Below are positions 24,221 to 31,303 of a stretch of DNA of 36,271 bases, piece by piece. Position numbers and translations under genes: made by a program. The first letter of the stretch is position 1, and each line of letters opens with the position of its first letter. The notes beneath the pieces are model-generated. The model was given only the letters and a program-made list of their open reading frames with translations. It was not told where the DNA came from and searched no databases. The stretch lies in contig JAGHZY010000038.1 of NCBI GenBank assembly GCA_017745175.1, forward strand, positions 1 to 36,271, given 5' to 3'. Source of the stretch: Sphingopyxis sp. Lineage in GTDB: Bacteria > Pseudomonadota > Alphaproteobacteria > Sphingomonadales > Sphingomonadaceae.

Positions 24221-24691
24221 TCAAGCCTCTGCGACCGGAATCGTCAGGCCGCGCTTCGCCAGGCCGAGCGCTACATTGGTCGTGAAGCGCCTGACATTGG
24301 CGTTCTCGCTCACCAGCCGCGACATCAGGGCGTCATAGGCCTCGGTATCCGGCGCGGTGACGATCAATATGAAGTCGGCTTCGCCCGTGACATAATAGGC
24401 CTGCTGCACCTGCTCTTCGGCAGCGAGCCAGCTCCGCAGCTGCGCCAGATGTTCGGGCCGTTCGCGCTCGATCTGCAGCGATACGATGAAGAAAGTCGGG
24501 CTCCCGATCTTGCGCGGATCGAGAATAGCGGTTTCGCGCTCGATCACCCCGAGGTCGCGGAGCCGGCGGAGCCGGCGCTGGATGGCGGAAGGCGACAGCG
24601 CAACCGTCCGGGCAAGCGTTTCCGATGTCGCCGCCGCATCGGCCTGCATGGCGTTCAGGAGTTGCCGGTCGAATCGATCGAGGTTTGTCAT
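24221..24691 (-). CDS. Lrp/AsnC family transcriptional regulator
   Basis: A 156-residue Lrp/AsnC regulator. The N-terminal winged helix-turn-helix contains LDRFDRQLLNAMQADA and LSPSAIQRRLRRLRDLGVIERE. The C-terminal RAM domain (from about residue 65) has VQQAYYVTGEADFILIVTAPD, where small ligands such as amino acids bind in this family. The ATG at 24691 is used because the domain starts there; a longer frame adds nine residues. It is divergent from a VOC-family gene and may control it, though Lrp proteins often act on unlinked genes. Confidence 0.92.
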   Translation of the reverse strand: MTNLDRFDRQLLNAMQADAAATSETLARTVALSPSAIQRRLRRLRDLGVIERETAILDPRKIGSPTFFIVSLQIERERPEHLAQLRSWLAAEEQVQQAYYVTGEADFILIVTAPDTEAYDALMSRLVSENANVRRFTTNVALGLAKRGLTIPVAEA

Positions 24692-24821
24692 TACGTTGAT
24701 CCAACGCAATAGCCGCATTTTTCAAAGATTATCCGCAAATTTATTGCACAGAACGCGGATTATCCTCAGCATCGCTCGATATATTGCGCCGTCCAACCTA
24801 ACGACAGCCAGGAAACCAAAG
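24681..24821. promoter_or_regulatory. Lrp/VOC divergent promoter region
   Basis: This gap is AT-richer than its surroundings. CGTTG and CAACG form a palindrome with a 3-base centre just ahead of the Lrp ATG. ATCCGC (24731-24736) and GCGGAT (24755-24760) form a wider inverted repeat, and GATTATCC occurs twice in direct orientation around 24728 and 24759. These are plausible Lrp-type sites; none is proven. AGGAA at about 24810 is the ribosome binding site of the VOC gene. Confidence 0.35.
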
Positions 24822-25181
24822 ATGCTCGACCATCTCGAAATTCGTACGCGCAAAATGACCGACTGCCTTGCCTTCTATCAAAAAGTCCTGGCCCCGCTGG
24901 GGTATGAATTTGCGGTCGACGGCCCTGCAAAAGGTTTTGGCCATGACGGCCGGCTCGATTTCTGGATCGTCGAGGGCGATCCGTCGACCGACGTCCATTA
25001 TGCCTTCGGCGCGGCCACGCGGGCACTGGTTCGGCAGGCCTTCGGCCAGTGCAAAGGCCATGGCGGCATCCCCGACTGCCCACCCGCTCTGGCGCCGCAC
25101 ATCCATCCCGACTATTACGCCGGCTATGCCCGCGATCCCGACGGACGGCTGGTCGAATTCGTCTGTCATACAAAGGCTTGA
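24822..25181 (+). CDS. VOC (glyoxalase/bleomycin resistance) family protein
   Basis: A 119-residue VOC-fold protein with two beta-alpha-beta-beta-beta units. Likely metal ligands are His4 (LDHLEIRT), His59 (DVHYAFGA) and Glu112 (GRLVEFVCH), the usual His/His/Glu pattern. Members include glyoxalase, dioxygenase and antibiotic-binding types; the sequence alone does not say which. The start at 24822 has AGGAA about 8 bases upstream; the longer open frame lies over the divergent Lrp gene. The MipA-like gene follows after 79 bases. Confidence 0.88.
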   Translation: MLDHLEIRTRKMTDCLAFYQKVLAPLGYEFAVDGPAKGFGHDGRLDFWIVEGDPSTDVHYAFGAATRALVRQAFGQCKGHGGIPDCPPALAPHIHPDYYAGYARDPDGRLVEFVCHTKA

Positions 25182-25260
25182 CGGTGGGCGACCGGCCGCG
25201 GGTTCAGGAACGAAACCGACCCCGGGATGCTTTTATCCTTGGAACAACAAGGAAAAACCG

Positions 25261-26064
25261 ATGGCCAACCGCCGAATCGCACCGAACCTCATTCTCTGCG
25301 CGTCGCCTTTTCTCATCCTGACCGCCGTTCCCGTGCATGCGCAGGACAGTGACACTGGCGGCGAAAAACGCACGCGCGTCATCCTCGGCCCACAGCTGTC
25401 ACCCTCGTGGCCGGGTGCGGACAAGTTCAGTGTCGGTCCCTATATCGACGTCTCGCGCACCCGCGCGCGCGAGTTCGAATTCGAGGCCCCCGACGAAAGC
25501 TTCGGATCGCCGTTCGTCCACACGGGCCATTTCGCCTTCGGCCCCGCCTTCGGTTTCATCGGCAAGCGCAAGGCGTCCGACATCGGTGCCGACTTGCCGA
25601 AGGTGGGTTTCGCGATCGAGGCGGGCGCCTTCGGTCAGGTCAATCTGACCCCCGAACTCCGCGTCCGCCTCGAGGGCCGCAAGGGTCTCAGCGGCCACAA
25701 GGGTTGGACCGGCGAAGTCAGCGCCGACTATGTTGAGCGCCAAGGCGACGACTGGCTCTTCTCGATCGGCCCGCGCGTGACGCTCGGCGATGCGAAATAT
25801 TCCCGCGCCTATTTCGGCGTCACGCCCACCGCCGCCATCACGTCGGGCCTTCCCGCCTACGATCCCGGCGGGGGTGTCCAGTCGGTCGGCATGGCCGCGG
25901 GTTATCACCGGATGTTCGGCAGAAACTGGGGCGTCGCGGTCTACGGCCGCTACGACCGACTGATCGGCGACACGGCAGACTCGCCGGTAACGCGCCAACT
26001 GGGATCGCGCAGCCAGCCGTCGGGCGGTATCGCGCTCAGCTACACGTTCGGTGGCGACCGCTAA
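25261..26064 (+). CDS. MipA/OmpV family outer membrane protein
   Basis: A 267-residue outer-membrane beta-barrel of the MipA/OmpV family. A signal peptide ends VHA at residue 27. Amphipathic strands follow, with GVTPTAAITSGLPAYDPGGG near residue 185 and the C-terminal strand GIALSYTF ending close to the carboxyl end. MipA scaffolds murein synthases and hydrolases in E. coli, while other members act as porins or adhesins. The ATG at 25261, in an AAGGAAAAACCG context, opens the signal peptide; the longer open frame runs out of frame over the VOC gene and is not coding. Confidence 0.9.
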   Translation: MANRRIAPNLILCASPFLILTAVPVHAQDSDTGGEKRTRVILGPQLSPSWPGADKFSVGPYIDVSRTRAREFEFEAPDESFGSPFVHTGHFAFGPAFGFIGKRKASDIGADLPKVGFAIEAGAFGQVNLTPELRVRLEGRKGLSGHKGWTGEVSADYVERQGDDWLFSIGPRVTLGDAKYSRAYFGVTPTAAITSGLPAYDPGGGVQSVGMAAGYHRMFGRNWGVAVYGRYDRLIGDTADSPVTRQLGSRSQPSGGIALSYTFGGDR

Positions 26065-26090
26065 CGACCGGAAGTTGCCGTCTCTTTTAT

Positions 26091-26163
26091 CGTCACCCCG
26101 GACTTGATCCGGGGTCCATGACCTCAGCGCTGCGATGGATCCCGGATCAAGTCCGGGATGACG
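26091..26163. repeat. Dispersed palindromic intergenic repeat
   Basis: The sequence from CGTCACCCCGGACTTGATCC on the left is answered by GGATCAAGTCCGGGATGACG on the right as a near-perfect inverted repeat, with about 13 bases between the inner GTCCATG and ATGGATC parts. It is a widespread type of alphaproteobacterial intergenic repeat, common in sphingomonads. Here it ends the MipA-like gene and precedes proB, and can form a long hairpin on either strand. Confidence 0.85.
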
Positions 26164-26203
26164 ATTGTCCGGAATCCACCCCTAAGCCGGCTTCGGGAAT
26201 ATT

Positions 26204-26234
26204 ATGCGAACGGGCGCTCCCGGGACATTCGCAT
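26204..26234 (+). promoter_or_regulatory. Structured proB leader
   Basis: ATGCGAA (26204-26210) and TTCGCAT (26228-26234) are perfect 7-base arms. Inside, CGGG pairs with CCCG around CGCT, leaving GGACA as a bulge on the right side, so an 11-base stem is possible 35 bases before the proB ATG. TATTAT at 26200-26205 could be a -10 box, though no matching -35 is seen. Confidence 0.4.
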
Positions 26235-26269
26235 TGGCGGAAGGCGCGCATCACGCTATCGGCGGCGCC

Positions 26270-27376
26270 ATGAGCCTGTTTCCGCCCGCCGCCTGCCCCC
26301 GGCTGATCGTCAAGATCGGATCGGCCTTGCTCGTCGATCCGGCGGGCGCCGTGCGGCGCGACTGGCTCGCGGGCATCGCCGCCGATATCGCCGAACGGAC
26401 ACGCGCGGGCCAGCAGGTCGCGGTCGTCTCGTCGGGCGCGATCGCGCTCGGCGCGCGGCGGCTGGGGCTGACCAAGGGCGGACGTGCCAGTCTGGAGGAC
26501 GCGCAGGCGGCGGCGGCGACCGGGCAGATCGCGCTGTCGCAGGTATGGGCCGAAGTGCTCGGCGCCGAAGGGCTGACCGCGGCGCAGATGCTCGTGACGC
26601 TCGACGATCTCGAGCATCGCCGCCGCTATCTCAACGCCGCCGCGACGCTCGACCGGCTGCTCAGCCTTGGCGTTGTGCCGGTCATCAACGAGAATGACAG
26701 CGTCGCGACCGAGGAAATCCGCTTCGGCGACAACGACCGGCTCGCCGCACGCGTCGCGCAGGCGGCGGCAGCGGGCGGCGTGATCCTGCTCTCCGATATC
26801 GACGGCCTCTACGACCGCAATCCCGCGCAGGAGGGTGCGAACCATATCGCGCGCATCGAACGCATCGACGCGGGCATCGAGGCGATGGCCGATACCGGAT
26901 CGGCGTCGGGCATGGGGTCGGGCGGCATGGTGTCGAAGATCGCCGCCGCGCGCATCGCCAATGCCGCGGGTGCGCATCTCGCGATCGCATCGGGCCGGAT
27001 CGACCGGCCGCTGTCGACCGAGGCGCGGCACAGCCTGTTCGTCGCCGAAAGGGGGGCGAGCGCGCGCAAGGCTTGGCTGGCCGGCGGGCTCACCGCCAAG
27101 GGCCGGGTCGAGATCGACGCCGGCGCCGCGCGGGCGCTACAGGGTGGCGCAAGCTTGCTCGCCGCCGGGGTGACCGCGGTCAGCGGCAGCTTCGCACGCG
27201 GCGACATCCTCGACATCGCGGGCCCCGACGGGCGCATCATCGCGCGCGGCCTGTCCGAATATCCGGGCGCCGACGCCGCGAACATCGTCGGGCTCGGCCG
27301 CGACGCGCAGGAAGCCGCGCTCGGCTATTCGCCGCGCAGCGCGATGATCCACCGCGATCATATGGTTCTTCTGTGA
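26270..27376 (+). CDS. proB: Glutamate 5-kinase ProB
   Basis: A 368-residue glutamate 5-kinase, the first step of proline synthesis in the cytosol. The kinase domain starts RLIVKIGSALLVD, followed by VAVVSSGAIALGARRLGL, VVPVINENDSV, FGDNDRLAARVA and GMGSGGMVSKIAAARIA, which bind glutamate and ATP. A C-terminal PUA domain (from about residue 275) is present, and the length equals the E. coli enzyme. The ATG at 26270 replaces an upstream in-frame ATG at 26204 that lies inside the leader palindrome. The stop overlaps the GTG of the next gene by four bases. Confidence 0.97.
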   Translation: MSLFPPAACPRLIVKIGSALLVDPAGAVRRDWLAGIAADIAERTRAGQQVAVVSSGAIALGARRLGLTKGGRASLEDAQAAAATGQIALSQVWAEVLGAEGLTAAQMLVTLDDLEHRRRYLNAAATLDRLLSLGVVPVINENDSVATEEIRFGDNDRLAARVAQAAAAGGVILLSDIDGLYDRNPAQEGANHIARIERIDAGIEAMADTGSASGMGSGGMVSKIAAARIANAAGAHLAIASGRIDRPLSTEARHSLFVAERGASARKAWLAGGLTAKGRVEIDAGAARALQGGASLLAAGVTAVSGSFARGDILDIAGPDGRIIARGLSEYPGADAANIVGLGRDAQEAALGYSPRSAMIHRDHMVLL

Positions 27377-28287
27377 CGCGCGTGCTTGCGATGACCGGCG
27401 CGACCGGTTTCGTCGGCGGCGCGACGATGCGGCAGGCGGTCGAGGCAGGATGGCACATCCGCGCGCTCACGCGCCGAATGCAGCCGGAGCGCGAAGGCGT
27501 GACGTGGATCGCGGGCGCACTCGACAAGACCGACAGCCTTGCGGAGATGGCAAGGGGCGCCGACGTCGTCATGCACATCGCGGGCGTCGTCAACGTACCG
27601 ACCCGCGCGGCTTTCGAGGCCGGCAATGCGACCGCGACCGCCGATGTCGTCGACGCCGCGCGCAATGCCGGCGTAACGCGTTTTGTCCATGTTTCCTCGC
27701 TCGCAGCGCGCGAACCCGGTCTCTCCAATTATGGCTGGTCGAAGGAGCGCGCCGAGGCGGTCGTCAAGGCCAGCGGCCTCGACTGGACAATCGTGCGCCC
27801 GCCTGCGGTCTTCGGCCCCGGCGATACCGAGATGCTCGACCTGTTCCGCATGGCGCGGCGCGGCATCGCGCTGGTGCCGGGCGGACGCATGTCGGCGATT
27901 TATGTCGACGAACTCGCGCGGCTGCTCGTCACGCTCGCTGCCGACCGCGACGTCAGCATCGGTCAGATTTACGAGCCCGACGATGGTACGCCGGCCGGCT
28001 GGTCGCATCGTGGCTTCGCGCGCGCGGTCGCAAAGGCCGTCGGGCGGCAACGACTGTCGACGATCGCGACCCCCGCCCTTCTGCTCAAGGCCGGCGGAAG
28101 ACTCGACAAGCTCGTGCGCCGCGACCGCGCCAAGCTCACCCCCGACCGCGCGCGCTATATCGCGCATCCCGACTGGGTTGCGACCGGAGGCGCCTGCCCT
28201 CCCCCCGATTTGTGGCGCCCCGAGCTGGCCACCGACGATGCGCTCGCCGAGACGGTGCGCTGGTATCGCCGCGAAGGCTGGCTCTGA
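27373..28287 (+). CDS. NAD(P)-dependent epimerase/dehydratase-like SDR protein
   Basis: A 304-residue extended or atypical short-chain dehydrogenase. The cofactor loop TGATGFVGGA lies at residues 8-17; VHVSSLAAREPG and YGWSKERAEAVV supply Ser, Tyr and Lys of the SDR catalytic set, and IVRPPAVFGPGD is the following conserved stretch. The start is GTG at 27373, overlapping the proB stop, which places it in a proB operon. The substrate is unknown; relatives include sugar epimerases and the NDUFA9-like group. Confidence 0.88.
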   Translation: MTRVLAMTGATGFVGGATMRQAVEAGWHIRALTRRMQPEREGVTWIAGALDKTDSLAEMARGADVVMHIAGVVNVPTRAAFEAGNATATADVVDAARNAGVTRFVHVSSLAAREPGLSNYGWSKERAEAVVKASGLDWTIVRPPAVFGPGDTEMLDLFRMARRGIALVPGGRMSAIYVDELARLLVTLAADRDVSIGQIYEPDDGTPAGWSHRGFARAVAKAVGRQRLSTIATPALLLKAGGRLDKLVRRDRAKLTPDRARYIAHPDWVATGGACPPPDLWRPELATDDALAETVRWYRREGWL

Positions 28288-28329
28288 CATCGCCGGTACG
28301 GCGTCACCGTTCGCCAGTCGAAGCGTGCA

Positions 28330-28358
28330 TTGCCAAGGGCGAAGCGTATGCCTAGATT
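28330..28358 (+). promoter_or_regulatory. Candidate sppA promoter giving a near-leaderless mRNA
   Basis: TTGCCA (28330-28335) and TAGATT (28353-28358) are separated by exactly 17 bases. Transcription would begin about 7 bases further on, at or next to the ATG at 28366. If used, the mRNA would have essentially no leader, and the upstream ATG at 28348 would not be transcribed. Confidence 0.45.
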
Positions 28359-28365
28359 TACGCCC

Positions 28366-30348
28366 ATGACCGATAGTATCGCGAACACGCCCAACGATCC
28401 CGCCGGCCCCTGGGCCATCCCCGTGCGCCGGCCACTGCCCGGTGAGGACAAGCCCAAGGCAACGACCAGCTTTCCGCGCAAGGTCTGGAACCTGCTCGTC
28501 GGGATCAAGGATGCGCTCGCGCTCATCTTCCTGCTGCTCTTCTTTGTCGCGCTGTTTGGCCTGCTCGCAGGACGTCCCAACGCCGGCCTGCCGGTCAGCC
28601 AGGGCGCACTGCAGATCGAGCTCGACGGGATTGTCAGCGAACAACCGTCGGAGGTTGATCCGCTCGCCGCGCTGTCGGGCAGCGACCAGCTCAAGGAAAT
28701 CCGCGTCCGCGACGTCGTCCATGCGCTGGAGGTCGCCGCCGACGACAAGCGCGTGACCTCGGTCGTGCTCGACCTCGACCGTTTCCTCGGCGGCGGGCAG
28801 GTCTCGCTCGCCGAAATCGGCGCCGCGGTCGACAAGGTGCGCGCGAAGAAGAAACCCGTGCTCGCCTTCGCCACCGCCTATACCACCGACAGCTACCAGG
28901 TCGCGTCGCACGCGAGCGAGATCTGGGCCGACGGCATCGGCGGCGTCGCGATCGCGGGTCCAGGCGGATCGCGCCTCTATTACAAGGGGCTGATGGACCG
29001 CCTCGGCGTCACCGCGCACATCTATCGCGTCGGCACCTTCAAGAGCGCGGTCGAACCTTTCCTGCGCAGCGACCAGTCGCCCGAAGCGAAGGAAGCCGAC
29101 CTCGCCTATGCCGGCGTCCTCTGGGACAACTGGCTGAGCGACGTCAAAAAGGCGCGCCCGGCCGCCAAGGTCGATGCCTTCATCGCCGATACCGCAGGCG
29201 CCGTGAAGGCGGCAGGCAACGATCTGTCGCAGGCATCGGTCGACGCCGGGCTGGTCGACAAGGTCGGCAGCCGCATGGCGTTCAACCGCCGCGTCGCCGA
29301 GATCAGCGGCGCGGCCGACGATAGCAAGCCGTGGGAATATAATGCGATCCCGCTCGAGAACTGGGTCGCCGCCAATCCGCCTGCAACGAGCGGCAGCGCG
29401 ATCGCCGTCGTCCCCGTCGTCGGCGAAATCGTCGATGGCGAGGCGCCCACCGGCGTCGCAGGCGGCGAGACCATCGCGCAGCATATCCTCGATGCCGCCG
29501 CCGACAGCGGCGTCAAGGCGATCGTGTTGCGCGTCGACTCGCCCGGCGGATCGGTGCTCGCATCGGAGGAAATCCGCCAGGCGCTGCTCGCGGCGAAGGC
29601 GAAGAAGCTGCCGATCGTCGTGTCGATGGCGAACGTCGCGGCGTCGGGCGGCTATTGGGTTTCGACCCCCGCCGACCGCATCTTCGCCGAGCCCGAGACG
29701 ATCACCGGTTCGATCGGCGTGTTCGGCATATTGCCGAGCTTCGATCAGGCGCTCGCCAAGATCGGCGTCAACGCCGACGGCATCGCGACCACCCCGCTGT
29801 CGGGCCAGCCCGACGTGTTCGGCGGGGTGAACGACGAGTTCAACGCGCTGGCGCAGGCGAGCGTCGAGGATATCTATGCGCGCTTCACCGGCCTTGTCGC
29901 CAAGAGCCGCAAGCAGCCGCTCGACAAGATCCTGCCGATCGCCGAAGGGCGCGTCTGGGCGGGCGGCACCGCGCGCCAGATCGGCCTTGTCGACCAGTTC
30001 GGCGGCCTGCCCGACGCGCTCGCCGCCGCGGCGAAGCTCGCCAGGGTCGACGGCGATTTCCACGCCAAATATTTCGAGGACGAACCGAGCGAATTTTCGA
30101 AGATGCTCGCGAGCTGGTCGGGCGCCGAGGAAGAAACCGCCGCGCTCCCGCGCGGCTGGTTCGGCATCGCGGCGATGAACCGCCAGCTCACCGAGCGCCG
30201 GCTGGTGCAGGACATGACGATGCTGACGCAGGCGGGATCGGTGCAGGCGTCGTGCCTCGACTGCCGCGCGTACCTGCCCGCCGTGCCGCGGCCGGGCAAG
30301 GTCGAAGCGAAAGGCTTCTTCGCGACGATGGCGTTGCTGCTGAAATGA
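28366..30348 (+). CDS. sppA: Signal peptide peptidase SppA, 67K type
   Basis: A 660-residue tandem SppA that breaks down cleaved signal peptides at the inner membrane. One transmembrane segment (about residues 45-65, LIFLLLFFVALFGLLAG) anchors it. The catalytic dyad is split between the two halves: Lys226 in GTFKSAVEPF and Ser427 in NVAASGGYWVS. Both S49 domains are complete. Starts at 28348 (AGGG 8 bases upstream) and 28366 (matching a promoter) are both possible; the difference is six residues. The gene ends at a strong hairpin. Confidence 0.95.
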   Translation: MTDSIANTPNDPAGPWAIPVRRPLPGEDKPKATTSFPRKVWNLLVGIKDALALIFLLLFFVALFGLLAGRPNAGLPVSQGALQIELDGIVSEQPSEVDPLAALSGSDQLKEIRVRDVVHALEVAADDKRVTSVVLDLDRFLGGGQVSLAEIGAAVDKVRAKKKPVLAFATAYTTDSYQVASHASEIWADGIGGVAIAGPGGSRLYYKGLMDRLGVTAHIYRVGTFKSAVEPFLRSDQSPEAKEADLAYAGVLWDNWLSDVKKARPAAKVDAFIADTAGAVKAAGNDLSQASVDAGLVDKVGSRMAFNRRVAEISGAADDSKPWEYNAIPLENWVAANPPATSGSAIAVVPVVGEIVDGEAPTGVAGGETIAQHILDAAADSGVKAIVLRVDSPGGSVLASEEIRQALLAAKAKKLPIVVSMANVAASGGYWVSTPADRIFAEPETITGSIGVFGILPSFDQALAKIGVNADGIATTPLSGQPDVFGGVNDEFNALAQASVEDIYARFTGLVAKSRKQPLDKILPIAEGRVWAGGTARQIGLVDQFGGLPDALAAAAKLARVDGDFHAKYFEDEPSEFSKMLASWSGAEEETAALPRGWFGIAAMNRQLTERRLVQDMTMLTQAGSVQASCLDCRAYLPAVPRPGKVEAKGFFATMALLLK

Positions 30349-30353
30349 TTATC

Positions 30354-30375
30354 CCCCTCCCGCAAGCGGGAGGGG
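30354..30375. terminator. Bidirectional terminator hairpin between sppA and the alpha/beta hydrolase gene
   Basis: CCCCTCCCGC (30354-30363) and GCGGGAGGGG (30366-30375) form a perfect 10-base stem around AA (in RNA a GCAAGC cap). It sits between two convergent stop codons, 5 bases after sppA and 3 bases after the hydrolase gene. The same GCAAGC-capped C/G-rich stem is a dispersed motif in many alphaproteobacteria. Confidence 0.75.
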
Positions 30376-30378
30376 AGA

Positions 30379-31281
30379 TTACGCCGCTACGACATTTTCC
30401 TTGGCATGCGCCGCGATCGCATCAGCCATCGTGTCGACGAGCCCGAGCGGCAGGTCGTGCCCCATGCCAGGAATCGTCAGCAGCCGCGCGCCGGCGATAT
30501 TGTCTGCCGTATCGCGCCCGCCCGGCAGCGGCACCAGCGGATCGTCCTCGCCGTGGATGACGAGCGTCGGCGCCTTGATGTCCTTCAGCATCGCGCGCCG
30601 GTCGCCGTCGGCGACGATCGCCGCCATCTGGCGCGCAACGCCCTGCGGGTACCAGCCACGCTCGAAGTCGGTGCGCACGCGGCGCTGAAGCCGTTCCTCG
30701 GTCGAAGGGTAGCCGGGGCTGCCGATGACGCGCGCGGCATTGACCGAATAGGCGATCAGCGCCTCCTTGTCGCCGCTCATCGGGCGATTGGCGAGCACGC
30801 GCATCGCCTCCTTCTGCGCGCGCGGCAGACGGCGATTGCCCGTCGTCGACATCACCGAAGCCAGCGACAAAACCCGTTCGGGATAGCGCGCGGCTATATG
30901 CTGCGCGATCATGCCGCCCATCGACACGCCGACGACATGCGCGCGGTCGATGCCGAGATGGTCGAGCAGGCCGATACCGTCGGCCGCCATGTCGGCGAGC
31001 GTATAGGCGGGGTGCACCGGCAGCCCGATCACCGATTTGACGATCATCCACTTCACGTTGGGAATGCCCGCCGCCTCGAAACGCGTCGACAGGCCGACAT
31101 CGCGATTGTCGTAGCGGATCGTGCGAAATCCGCGTTCATTGAGCGCATCGACGAACTCGTCGGGCCAGAGCGTCAATTGACCGCCGAGCCCCATCACCAG
31201 CAATATGGCCGGCGCCTCGCGCGGCCCCTTGTCCTCATAGGTGATGCTGATGCCGTTGACGGTCGCCTGTTCGGTTTTCAT
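30379..31281 (-). CDS. Alpha/beta hydrolase
   Basis: A 300-residue alpha/beta-hydrolase. The nucleophile elbow GVSMGG has Ser120, and the likely Asp and His are Asp247 (GEDDPLVP) and His275 (GMGHDLP). The NRDVGLS segment near residue 60 is typical of the proline-iminopeptidase/esterase-like group. Its substrate is unknown. It begins 22 bases after the MpaB-like gene on the same strand, so a shared transcript is likely. The ATG at 31281 starts the conserved sequence; the frame extending to 31362 overlaps the neighbour. Confidence 0.92.
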   Translation of the reverse strand: MKTEQATVNGISITYEDKGPREAPAILLVMGLGGQLTLWPDEFVDALNERGFRTIRYDNRDVGLSTRFEAAGIPNVKWMIVKSVIGLPVHPAYTLADMAADGIGLLDHLGIDRAHVVGVSMGGMIAQHIAARYPERVLSLASVMSTTGNRRLPRAQKEAMRVLANRPMSGDKEALIAYSVNAARVIGSPGYPSTEERLQRRVRTDFERGWYPQGVARQMAAIVADGDRRAMLKDIKAPTLVIHGEDDPLVPLPGGRDTADNIAGARLLTIPGMGHDLPLGLVDTMADAIAAHAKENVVAA

Positions 31282-31303
31282 GAAATTCCTTTGGCTGAAA
31301 AGA

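Noticed and set aside
27358..30063. Open frame of 901 codons on the minus strand
   Set aside because: It lies antisense to the SDR and sppA genes, whose motifs are clear. Its composition (Arg, Asp, Ala, His rich) is that of a GC-rich shadow frame and no domain is recognisable.
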